Assembly (NCBI GenBank): GCA_035515475.1
Contig: DATJBF010000027.1
Span: 1 to 64,000, forward strand
Origin: DATJBF01 sp035515475
Lineage (GTDB): Bacteria; Verrucomicrobiota; Verrucomicrobiia; Palsa-1439
DNA: 64,000 nt
Direction of reading: 5' to 3'
Shown: positions 25,589-33,789 of the stretch, in pieces
Layout of the letters: every line of letters begins with the position of its first letter
How positions within the stretch are numbered: position 1 is the first letter of the stretch
Notes under the pieces: generated by a model
What the model was told of the DNA's origin: nothing
Databases searched by the model: none
The model's input: only the letters and a program-made list of their open reading frames with translations
Translations under genes and position numbers: made by a program

Positions 25589-26878
25589 ATGGCAGACCTG
25601 AGCGTCAACATTGCCGGCGTCAAATCACCCAACCCATTCTGGCTGGCCAGCGCACCACCAACCAACAGCGGGGCACAAATCCAGCGCGCATTCGACCTTG
25701 GCTGGGGTGGCGCGGTTTGGAAAACCTTGGGCGACCCGATCATCAACGTGAACTCACGGTTCTGGTCCGCCGACCTCGGGTCGAATCGCATGATGGGGCT
25801 AACGAACATCGAACTGATTACCGATCGACCGTGGGAAGTGAATATTGTCGAGATCAAAGACACCAAGAAGAAATACCCCAAGCATGCGATCGTGGTGTCC
25901 CTGATGGTCGAATCCAAGAAAGAGGCCTGGCAGCAAGCGATCAAGGAACTTAACGACACGGGTTGCGACGGAGTCGAACTCAATTTCGGTTGCCCGCACG
26001 GCATGAGCGAACGCGGCATGGGCAGCGCGGTCGGCCAGGTCCCCCAATACACCACGATGATTACCGAGTGGGTGAAGGAGGTTGCCGAGGTTCCGGTGTT
26101 CGTCAAACTCACACCGAATGTCAGCGACATCACGGCCATCGGCCGAGCGGCGGCGGCGGGTGGAGCGGATGCCCTGTCGCTCATCAACACGGTTGACAGC
26201 ATCATGGGCATTAATCTCGACACGTTCTCGCCGATGCCCAGCGTGAACGGCAAGGGGAGCCACGGCGGCTATAGCGGACCCGCAATCAAACCCATCGGGC
26301 TCAAGATGGTGAGCGTGATCGCGCGCGACCCGAAGATCCGCCTGCCCATTTCCGGCATTGGCGGAATCGCCACCTGGCAGGACGCCGTCGAGTTCATGCT
26401 GGTCGGCGCAACCGGCATTCAGGTCTGCACGGCCGTCATGCACTACGGCTACCGGATCGTCGAAGACATGATCGACGGCTTGAACAACTGGATGGACGGC
26501 AGGGGCTTCAAGAAATGCACCGACTTCATCGGTAAAGCCCTGCCCAACATTCTCGACTGGGGCGATCTCAACCTGAACTACCGGATCATTGCCCGAATCA
26601 ATTCGAAACTGTGCATCGGCTGCGAGCTTTGCCACGTCGCTGCCTGGGACGGCTCGCACCAATGCATCGACCTGCAACTGGGCAACGGCAACCGCGTCCC
26701 CGTCATCAACGAGGCGGAATGCATCGGCTGCAATCTGTGCATGCTCGTATGCCCCGTAGATGGCTGTGTGACGATGATCGAACAGCCGACCGGCCGACCC
26801 CCGGTCTCCTGGCGTCAGTATCAGGAGGCTCTCGGCAAGGGCACTTCCTGCGAACCGCCGGGATACCTCGGGCACTGA
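25589..26878 (+). CDS. preA: dihydropyrimidine dehydrogenase (PreA/DPD C-terminal-like) FMN + ferredoxin subunit (429 aa)
   Basis: Residues ~5-310 form a dihydroorotate-dehydrogenase-type FMN barrel (LNFGCPHGMSERGMG near 132-145; PISGIGGIATWQDAVEFMLVG near 253). Residues ~340-395 carry two ferredoxin cluster sites. Such subunits reduce uracil or thymine when paired with the NAD-binding PreT, which I do not see here. Cluster 2 is complete (C378, C381, C384, C388). Cluster 1 has C342, C345 and C348, but position 352, normally Cys, is Ala. The position of the mammalian catalytic Cys (GLACGQ) is Val148 (GSAVGQ); E. coli PreA, as I recall, also has Val there. Start chosen at the ATG behind TTGAGGGAAC. 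Confidence 0.88.
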   Translation: MADLSVNIAGVKSPNPFWLASAPPTNSGAQIQRAFDLGWGGAVWKTLGDPIINVNSRFWSADLGSNRMMGLTNIELITDRPWEVNIVEIKDTKKKYPKHAIVVSLMVESKKEAWQQAIKELNDTGCDGVELNFGCPHGMSERGMGSAVGQVPQYTTMITEWVKEVAEVPVFVKLTPNVSDITAIGRAAAAGGADALSLINTVDSIMGINLDTFSPMPSVNGKGSHGGYSGPAIKPIGLKMVSVIARDPKIRLPISGIGGIATWQDAVEFMLVGATGIQVCTAVMHYGYRIVEDMIDGLNNWMDGRGFKKCTDFIGKALPNILDWGDLNLNYRIIARINSKLCIGCELCHVAAWDGSHQCIDLQLGNGNRVPVINEAECIGCNLCMLVCPVDGCVTMIEQPTGRPPVSWRQYQEALGKGTSCEPPGYLGH

Positions 26879-26931
26879 ACCCGGCGTCAATCCTGCTCGA
26901 ATACTGACACATTTCCCCAGCTTAATCGGGA

Positions 26932-26960
26932 TTGACTGCAGAAGTGCCTGGGGCTACAAT
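26932..26960 (+). promoter_or_regulatory. strong predicted sigma-70 promoter of the nuclease gene
   Basis: TTGACT (26932-26937), a 17-base spacer and TACAAT (26955-26960) match consensus well. The leader would be about 70 bases long, with no obvious ribosome-binding site before the ATG at 27038. Confidence 0.55.
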
Positions 26961-27037
26961 CACTGCGGGAACGGGGATGCAGGACATTTCCCCTTGACCA
27001 GGCCAGCGTCAAATCAACAATTCCGGGCACGACCAAG

Positions 27038-28108
27038 ATGTCGAAACTCTTGTCAACCCTCTGCGCCTGTCTTTGCCTCGCGCGTCCGGTGATGGCGTGG
27101 AACGCCTGGGGCCACATGATCGTAGGCCAAATCGCCTACAATCACCTCGATCCTGCCGTCAAAGCCAAATGCGACGCGCTCATCGCAGTGCCCGTAGACT
27201 ATGCGGAGGCCAAGAACAACACGTTCGTGACGGCTGCTTGCTGGGCCGACGACATCAAGAATTACACGTCGGCGTACGACACCTGGCATTACATCGATTT
27301 GCCCATCAGCCTTGATGGCACCACGACAAATGGCGTTGTCCTCCCATCGTTTGACGTGGTTCAGGCGATCCGGCAGTGCATCGCCACGCTGCAAAGCGCA
27401 AGTGCGAGTCAGACCGACCAAGCGACTGCCCTACGGTTTCTGCTCCACTTCGTCGGCGACATCGAACAGCCGTTGCATTGTTCCACGGCCGTCTGGGCTT
27501 CCAGGCCCCAAGGCGATTCTGGGGGTAACTATTACTATCTCAGCGGATATTGGACTAAGCTCCATTCACTCTGGGACGACGGCGGCGGCTACCTTACCAA
27601 TTATCCCTCGCGTCCGCTCGATGCGAACGGCCAGGCCACACTGAACAACAAGGTCGCCCCCATTGAGGGCGATTACCCGTACAGCAAGAGCGTCGGCTCG
27701 ATTCCCGACCCGATGGATTGGGCCCTCGAAGGTCAGGCACTCGCGCAGACGGTGGCTTACGTCGGGATCACTAACAATTCCACGCCCTCGGCCGGCTATC
27801 TCAGTACTGTCCAAGCCACCACCGAACAGCGCATGGTCATCGGAGGGCAACGCCTCGCCAAGCTGCTCAACACGATCTTCATGACCAATGCCCCCAGCGC
27901 GACCACCACCAGTCTCAGCAGTGGCAATTTCACGTTCTCGTGGAGTTCCGTTTCCGGCACAACCTACCGAGTCCAATCGAAACAGCAACTCACCGACGCA
28001 ACGTGGACTGACCTGACCGATATTACCGCGTCAACCAACTCGACCTCGTTCAGCGAGTCGACCACAGGAAAGCAGCAGCGGTTTTATCGGGCGATTGTGG
28101 TGAACTGA
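27038..28108 (+). CDS. secreted S1/P1-type nuclease with C-terminal Verrucomicrobia-style beta domain (356 aa)
   Basis: A 20-residue signal peptide (ending RPVMA) leaves Trp21 at the mature N-terminus (WNAWGH), which in S1/P1 nucleases supplies backbone and side-chain zinc ligands. Other ligands are seen in CWADDIK, WHYIDLP, LLHFVGDIEQPLH, GDSGGN and KLHSLWD. Such enzymes degrade single-stranded DNA and RNA and remove 3'-phosphates. After residue ~285 a separate ~70-residue beta domain (FTFSWSSVSGTTYRVQSKQQ ... RFYRAIV) is attached; similar tails occur on many exported proteins of this lineage. It probably scavenges nucleic acids outside the cell and so could supply bases to the neighbouring catabolic genes. 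Confidence 0.9.
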   Translation: MSKLLSTLCACLCLARPVMAWNAWGHMIVGQIAYNHLDPAVKAKCDALIAVPVDYAEAKNNTFVTAACWADDIKNYTSAYDTWHYIDLPISLDGTTTNGVVLPSFDVVQAIRQCIATLQSASASQTDQATALRFLLHFVGDIEQPLHCSTAVWASRPQGDSGGNYYYLSGYWTKLHSLWDDGGGYLTNYPSRPLDANGQATLNNKVAPIEGDYPYSKSVGSIPDPMDWALEGQALAQTVAYVGITNNSTPSAGYLSTVQATTEQRMVIGGQRLAKLLNTIFMTNAPSATTTSLSSGNFTFSWSSVSGTTYRVQSKQQLTDATWTDLTDITASTNSTSFSESTTGKQQRFYRAIVVN

Positions 28109-28235
28109 GCCTTCTTGCCGTCGGCTGAATCCTGGGCCAGCCATTCCGTGGACGCGTACCAAGCTGTACGCCGCTCCAAGCCCCGAACAACTCCGGCTCG
28201 TCGCCGCGACTCAGGTCGAATAGACTGCTGTCCTC

Positions 28236-30482
28236 ATGAGAACCCGGACGCTTTTCCCGTTGGTGGTGGTTGCCGCCGGGCTGCTGGCCTACCACAACAG
28301 CTTCACGGGGGCGTTCTTGCATGATGACGTCGAGTCAATTCTCGACAACCCGACAATCCGTTGCCTGTGGCCGATCTGGCAACCGCTGTCACCACCACAT
28401 CGGCATGGACTGACGGTGGATGGCCGGCCGCTGATCAATCTTTCCCTAGCCATCAACTATGCCCTCGGCGGGTACCACGTGTGGGGATACCACGCCTTGA
28501 ACCTGGCTGTTCATATCCTCGCCGGTCTGACCCTGTTCGGGATCGTGCGGCGCACCTTGCCCCAGCCGGCCTTATGCGAGCAATTCGGGGGCGCTGCCAA
28601 CGAACTGGCCCTGGCCACAGCGGTTCTGTGGACGGTCCACCCGTTGCAGACCGAGGCGGTGACGTTCGTGATCCAACGGGCCGAATCAATCATGGGGCTG
28701 TTTTACCTGCTGACGCTGTACTGCTTCATCCGGGGAGTCGAATTGGAGCCCATGCAAAATGGGAAATGGATCAGGGGAGATGGTTCATGGAGACCGCGGA
28801 CCCGTCTGTGGTACGGCTTATCGGTGGCCGCCTGCGCATTGGGGATGGCCAGCAAAGAGGTGATGGTGTCAGCGCCGGCGATCGTGCTGCTGTATGACCG
28901 GGCCTTCTTGTCCGAGTCGTTTCAGGAGGCGTGGCGGCGACGCTGGCGGCTGTATCTGGCGTTGGCCGGCACGTGGATCCTGCTGGGATCTCTGGTGGTT
29001 TCGGGACAGCTTCCCGCCACGTTGACGATTGCGAGGCGCATCCACCTCACTTGGTGGCAATATCTGGCGACACAGCCCAAGGTGATTCTCCATTACCTGC
29101 GACTATCGGTGTGGCCACATCCCTTGGGTTTTGATTTCTACGGATGGCCGATTGCCCGGACGTGGGAGCAGACCCTTCCGCCGGCGGTGGTGGTGGTGAT
29201 CCTGTTGGGAGCGACGGTCTGGGCGTGGAAACGACACCGCGCATGGGGCTTTGTGGGCGCGTGGTTCTTCCTGATTCTGGCGCCGAGTTCGAGTTTCCTG
29301 CCGTTGCACGAGGTGATTTACGAACATCGGATGTACTTGCCGTTGGCGGCGGTCGTGAGCGCAGTTGTGCTGGGGCTGTACGCGGTGACGGGCCGACGGA
29401 GCTTTGCAGCATTGGTGGCGGTGGCGGTCGGACTGGGGTGTCTCACATGGCGGCGCAATTGGGATTATCGCAGTGATATTACCATCAGTGCTGACGCCGT
29501 GGCGCGGCTTCCCAATGACGCCCGCGCCCATTACAACTTGGGGTTCGCCTTGCAGCAAGCAGGTAGGCTTCAGGAAGCAATTGACCAGTGTCAGCAAGCA
29601 CTCCGGATCATGCCCGACATGTCTGAGGCCCATTACACTCTAGGGGTGGCGCTAACGGAGTTGGGCCGGCCGCAAGACGCCATTGAACATTATGAGCAAG
29701 CCCTGCGGATCAAGCCCGACTACGCCGAAGCGCACAACAACTTGGGGATCGCGTTGGCAAAGCTGGGCCGGGTGCCGGAGGCCATTGAACATTACGAGCA
29801 GGCGCTGCGGATCCGTCCCAATGATCCCGTGGTACTCTGCAACCTAGGGGTCGCCTTGACGGGAGCCGGTAGGACCCAAGAGGCCATCACGCACTTGGAG
29901 CAGGCGCTCCGAATTCGCCCTGATGATGCCGACGCGCACTACAACATAGCCGCCGCGCTGCTGCAAGAAGGCAAGCCGCAGGGGGCAATTGAACACTACG
30001 AGCAGGCGCTGCGGATCCGTCCCGGCTTTGTCGAGGCGCACTACAATCTTGCGGTGACATTGATTCGACTGGGCCGGGTGCAGGAAGCCATCGGGCATTA
30101 TGAGCAGGTAGTGCGAGTCAATCCCAATTTTGCCGAAGCCCACAACAATCTGGGAATTGCCCTGGCGCAAGTGGGCCGGACACAGGAGGCCATCCAGCAA
30201 TGGGAACAAGCGCTGCGCATCAAACCGGATTATGCCGAGGCCCACAGTAACCTGGGGTTCGCTCTCGGGAAAACGGGCGGGATTCAAGAGGCCATCAAAC
30301 ATTTCGAGCAGGCGTTATCCATCAGGCCGCAAGATGCCGACACGCACTACAATTTGGGGGTCGCCTTGGAGCAAGCGGGCCGGGTACAGGAGGCTATCGG
30401 ACATTATGAGCAGGCGCTACGGATCCGGCCCAATTTCACCGAGGCGCAACATGCATTGGCGCGGCTACAACCTACTCGGTAA
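28236..30482 (+). CDS. TMTC-like multipass membrane protein with TPR array, paralogue of 2869-4854 (748 aa)
   Basis: The architecture is the same as in the first copy: ~400 residues of hydrophobic segments with FLHDDVE in the first loop and WTVHPLQTEAVTFVIQRAE, then about nine or ten TPR repeats (residues ~425-745). The TPR array is longer than in the first copy, and its units are near-identical (IEHYEQALRIRP, YAEAHNNLGIAL). The sequence just before the ATG also matches that of the first copy (GAATAGACTG, TCCTC-ATG), so the duplication included upstream DNA. It likely glycosylates or organises surface components; the substrate is unknown. Confidence 0.85.
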   Translation: MRTRTLFPLVVVAAGLLAYHNSFTGAFLHDDVESILDNPTIRCLWPIWQPLSPPHRHGLTVDGRPLINLSLAINYALGGYHVWGYHALNLAVHILAGLTLFGIVRRTLPQPALCEQFGGAANELALATAVLWTVHPLQTEAVTFVIQRAESIMGLFYLLTLYCFIRGVELEPMQNGKWIRGDGSWRPRTRLWYGLSVAACALGMASKEVMVSAPAIVLLYDRAFLSESFQEAWRRRWRLYLALAGTWILLGSLVVSGQLPATLTIARRIHLTWWQYLATQPKVILHYLRLSVWPHPLGFDFYGWPIARTWEQTLPPAVVVVILLGATVWAWKRHRAWGFVGAWFFLILAPSSSFLPLHEVIYEHRMYLPLAAVVSAVVLGLYAVTGRRSFAALVAVAVGLGCLTWRRNWDYRSDITISADAVARLPNDARAHYNLGFALQQAGRLQEAIDQCQQALRIMPDMSEAHYTLGVALTELGRPQDAIEHYEQALRIKPDYAEAHNNLGIALAKLGRVPEAIEHYEQALRIRPNDPVVLCNLGVALTGAGRTQEAITHLEQALRIRPDDADAHYNIAAALLQEGKPQGAIEHYEQALRIRPGFVEAHYNLAVTLIRLGRVQEAIGHYEQVVRVNPNFAEAHNNLGIALAQVGRTQEAIQQWEQALRIKPDYAEAHSNLGFALGKTGGIQEAIKHFEQALSIRPQDADTHYNLGVALEQAGRVQEAIGHYEQALRIRPNFTEAQHALARLQPTR

Positions 30483-30604
30483 CCGGTAAGAGGTCGGCCC
30501 AAGCCACCCCCTACTGGGCGGCCAAAGATGGCCGTCCGCCCCACAGCACACCCTCCCGTCCAGCCATAGCACCGGAAAAACTGCCTGTCCCCTGAACAAT
30601 CTAC

Positions 30605-30634
30605 TTGAGCGCACCCACCGGACTGAGGTATATA
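30605..30634 (+). promoter_or_regulatory. predicted promoter of the leader ORF/response-regulator unit
   Basis: TTGAGC (30605-30610), an 18-base spacer and TATATA (30629-30634) lie about 95 bases before the 22-codon ORF. Upstream, at 30516-30540, a GGCGGCCA...TGGCCGTCC hairpin-like sequence follows the TPR gene and could be its terminator or a repeat. Confidence 0.35.
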
Positions 30635-30727
30635 TTGGCCTGTAGGGTGGGGAAGGATCCGTCGCGGTGAGGGTTGGTCGTCGAGAAAAGGCAAGTAAAC
30701 CAACCATCAACCCACAGGAGATTCTTA

Positions 30728-30796
30728 ATGGAGCATGTCTGGAAACAGCTTATTTGGACCGGTGTGACTGCCCTAACGCTTGGGGTTGCGACATGA
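30728..30796 (+). CDS. 22-codon ORF translationally coupled to the response regulator
   Basis: The ORF has the best ribosome-binding site of the locus (CACAGGAGATTCTTA before ATG) and encodes a hydrophobic peptide, MEHVWKQLIWTG and on to GVAT. Its stop overlaps the response-regulator start as ATGA. The regulator itself has no ribosome-binding site, so its translation probably depends on this ORF. It could be a leader peptide or the remnant of a larger membrane gene. Confidence 0.55.
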   Translation: MEHVWKQLIWTGVTALTLGVAT

Positions 30797-31449
30797 CCAA
30801 GCTGCGCATTCTCGTAGCCGACGACCACCCGGTGATCCGAGCGGGTGTGCGCTGGCTCTTGGAGAGTCGGGCGGGCTGCGAGGTCTGCGGAGAAGCCATC
30901 ACGGGGCGCCAAGCGGTGGCGTTGGCGCAGGAACTCAACCCGGACATCGTCGTGCTGGACATTGCGATGCCAGAGTTGAACGGGGTCGAAGCCGCGCGAC
31001 AAATCGTCAAGACCGTTCCCGGCACGCACGTGCTCATCTTTAGCGGCCACGAGTCGGAGCAGTTGGTGCGAGAGAGCGTCGACGCCGGCGCCGAAGGCTA
31101 CGTATTGAAATCCGACGCAGAGCGGGAACTGACCGCCGCGGTACAGGCCGTGCGCCAGGGTGAGCCCTTCTTCACGCCGGGGATTGCCGAGATCGCGCTG
31201 CAAGCATACCGGAACAGGAAATGCGGCTCACAGGCCCAGCCACGGTCCGGCAGCGTGTTAACGGCGCGCGAACGCGAAGTACTTCAGCTCCTCGCGGAAG
31301 CCAAGAGCAGTAAAGAGGTCGCCACCACGTTGGGCATCAGCGTGCCGACGGCGGAAACACATCGCGCCAACATCATGTCCAAGCTGAACCTGCATTCCAT
31401 CGCCGAACTCGTCCGGTACGCCGTTCGCAACCAGATTACAGCCGTGTAG
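30793..31449 (+). CDS. NarL/LuxR-family response regulator (218 aa)
   Basis: The receiver domain (residues 1-~120) has the acidic pair D10-D11, phospho-acceptor D56 in VVLDIAMP, the Ser of IFSGHE and the Lys of YVLKSD. The C-terminal LuxR-type HTH (LTAREREVLQLLAEAKSSKEVATTLGIS...HRANIMSKLNL) binds DNA. No histidine kinase lies next to it, so it is an orphan in this window. The start is the ATG inside the leader ORF stop. It could control the surface-glycan region downstream; that is inference. Confidence 0.92.
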   Translation: MTKLRILVADDHPVIRAGVRWLLESRAGCEVCGEAITGRQAVALAQELNPDIVVLDIAMPELNGVEAARQIVKTVPGTHVLIFSGHESEQLVRESVDAGAEGYVLKSDAERELTAAVQAVRQGEPFFTPGIAEIALQAYRNRKCGSQAQPRSGSVLTAREREVLQLLAEAKSSKEVATTLGISVPTAETHRANIMSKLNLHSIAELVRYAVRNQITAV

Positions 31450-31671
31450 TACCGGTACCACCCATCACCCCTCCCTTCTTGAACGCACCGGCTCGCCATG
31501 TCTCAGCGAGCCAATATTCTGTCGCCGTCATCGCAGATACTCTGCAAGTGGGGTCCTCTCGCTGTCGTGCTGCGCACATTTTCAGGGACGCGCCAGAAGC
31601 AGCCGCGGATCTGCTCCGCTCGTTACCGCGATCCGCTTCCCTCAAGAGAAGCGCGCGACGGAACAGAAGAC

Positions 31672-31694
31672 AAAAAAAGCGCACGACCGTGCGC
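31672..31694 (-). terminator. minus-strand intrinsic terminator
   Basis: Read on the minus strand, GCGCAC and GTGCGC form a stem with a four-base loop, followed directly by seven T residues. Only minus-strand transcripts would stop here. It probably ended the glycan gene cluster before the insertion element landed 30 bases away. Confidence 0.7.
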
Positions 31695-31794
31695 TAGCCG
31701 AACGCCCTGTTGATTAGCAGCCCTAACCCGACTTTCTCTACTCAACCTCTGAAACGATTTTTTCAGGCGATTGGATCGCGTAACTGTTTGCGCC

Positions 31795-31828
31795 GCACCC
31801 GGCGCGTTTTCCAAAACGCGCCGGGTGC
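31795..31828. promoter_or_regulatory. perfect 16-bp hairpin upstream of the transposase
   Basis: GCACCCGGCGCGTTTT and its exact complement are separated by two bases, inside the left end of the element and before the transposase start. Hairpins placed like this in insertion sequences can block expression from outside transcripts; that role here is inference. Confidence 0.6.
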
Positions 31829-31879
31829 AGACCTACCCTCTTCACCTACCGGGGCCTCGTCGCGTAATCTGCCGCTGGC

Positions 31880-33664
31880 ATGTACCTGAAGTGTCATCGC
31901 CGCTTCAAGGACGGCAAGGAACATCGGTACTGGAGCATCGCCGAGAAGCGGCGTTGCGGCGGCGGCCGGGTGGTGGATCGGCATCTCCTGTACTTGGGCG
32001 AGATCAACGACAGTCAACAGGAGGAATGGATCCGCTGCATCGAGGCGTTCGATGTGGCCGGCCAGCGCCAGCGACGGTTGGCCTTGTTTCCCGCCGATCG
32101 ACCGCTGCCGACGCAAGCGCAGGACTACGGCGTGCAGGTGCGGTTGAGCGAGTTTCAACTCCAACGCCCACGCCAGTGGGGCGCGGGCTGGGCAGTCTGC
32201 CAGTTGTGGGAGGAGTTGGGGTTGGAAGGCTTCTGGCAGCCGCGACTGGCCGACAGCCGCGAAGGCACCTCGTGGTATCACGTGATGCAGTTACTGGTCG
32301 CCTACCGGCTGATCGCTCCGGGTAGCGAGTGGCGGTTGCATCGGGAGTGGTACGAGCGCAGTGCGCTGGGCGATCTGCTGGGGGAGGACCTCGCCCTGAC
32401 CGAAAAGAATGCCTTGTATCGGTGTCTGGATCGGTTGGTGACTCACAAGGCGGGAGCTGTTTGGGTTTCTGCGCGAACGCTGGCAGGACCTGTTTGGCGT
32501 GCGCTACGATGTGCTGCTCTACGACCTGACCAGTACCTACTTTGAGAGTGATCCGCCGTTTGCCGAGGGCGACAAGCGCCGCCACGGCTACAGCCGCGAT
32601 CATCGGCCGGATTGTGTGCAAGTCGTCATCGCGTTGATCATCACCCCCGAGGGGTTTCCCCTGGCCTACGAAGTGATGCCAGGCAACACCGCCGACAACA
32701 CCACGCTGCCGCAGTTCCTGGAGCAGATCGCCGCCCCCTACGGTCCGGCCCGGCGCATCTGGGTGATGGACCGCGGGATTCCCACCGAGGTGCAATTGGC
32801 GCAGATGCGACGGCAGCAGCTTCACTACCTGGTCGGCACGACAAAAGGGCGGCTGACGCAATTGGAGCAAGCGTTGCTGGAACAGCCTTGGGAACAAGCC
32901 CGGCCGAGTGTGTGGGTGAAGTTGTTGCCGCAGGGCCGCGAACTGTATGTGTGGGTGCAGAGCCAGGCGCGGGTGCAGAAGGAGCGAGCAATGCGCCGAC
33001 GGCAACTGAAGCGGCTGTGGGCGCGGCTGCAGTCGTTGCAACGGCAGCGGCCGGGCTACGAGACGCTGTTGCTGAAGCTGGGGGCGGCCCGCAAGCAAGC
33101 GGGTCGGGCGTGGGCGTGGTGCGCCTGACGCTGCCGGAGCCGCCGCCCAAAGGCCGGCGGCGGCGGCGGGTGGGGTTCACGTTTGCCTTGGACAGAGCGC
33201 GGTTGCGACGAGTGCGCCGGCGGGAGGGGCGCTGCTTGTTGCGCTCGAACCTCACGGAGACTGATCCATCGCAGTTGTGGGAGTTCTACCTGCAGTTGGT
33301 GGAGGTCGAAGCGGCGTTCAAGAAACTGAAGGGTGATCTGGCCGTGCGGCCGATCTTCCACCAACGCGAGGACCGCATCGAAGCGCATATCTTTGTCGCC
33401 TTCCTGGCGTACCGTCTGCACGTCACACTCAAGGAGAAACTGCGGCGCCGCGCCCCCGGCCTGACGCCGCGCCAAGCGTTGGAGAAGTTGGCGGCGATCC
33501 AGATGCTGGATGTGCATTTCCCGACCACCGACGGCCGGGAACTGATCTTCACGCGGTACACGCGACCCGAGGCCGATCAACAGTTGATCATCGACCAGTT
33601 GAACTGGCGCTTACCACCCCAGCCGCCGCCGAAGCTGACTGCAAAAAGAGAAATCGAAATGTAG
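31880..33664 (+). pseudogene. IS1634-family transposase broken by two frameshifts
   Basis: Three consecutive frame segments give one transposase: an N-terminal part (31880-~32450), a middle part with YDVLLYDLTSTYFES, PLAYEVMPGNTADN and WVMDRGIP (to ~33118), and a C-terminal part with LVEVEAAFKKLKGDLAVRPI and the AFLAYRL segment (to 33664). The DDE residues are seen as LYDLTS, WVMDRG and VEAAFKKLK. The first shift lies at a GGG run (32452-32454), the second near 33116-33121. The enzyme should be inactive unless the shifts are sequencing errors. Confidence 0.85.
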
Positions 33665-33789
33665 TACAGACCTCGGAGACGCCCTCGCTGCAAATCAACG
33701 GGTTATGTGTGCCCAAGTGGCCGACTAGAGAAAGTCGGGCTAGAAGAAGTCAGTCACGCCTTGCCGTCGCCCGAGACGTACTACCTTCC

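Larger units (their letters stand above)
31724..33742 (+). mobile_element. IS1634-like insertion sequence (IS4-superfamily), about 2.0 kb
   Basis: Terminal inverted repeats of 17 bases, TAACCCGACTTTCTCTA at 31724-31740 and the complement of TAGCCCGACTTTCTCTA at 33726-33742, differ at one base. They flank a single transposase reading frame. I could not make out a clear target-site duplication. The element sits between the response-regulator gene and the last gene of the glycan cluster. Confidence 0.8.

Noticed and set aside
25799..26890. 363-codon minus-strand ORF opposite the PreA-like gene
   Set aside because: It is antisense to clear ferredoxin and FMN motifs and has no start context.
31436..31684. 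82-codon minus-strand ORF before the insertion element
   Set aside because: It overlaps the response-regulator end and has no family features or ribosome-binding site.
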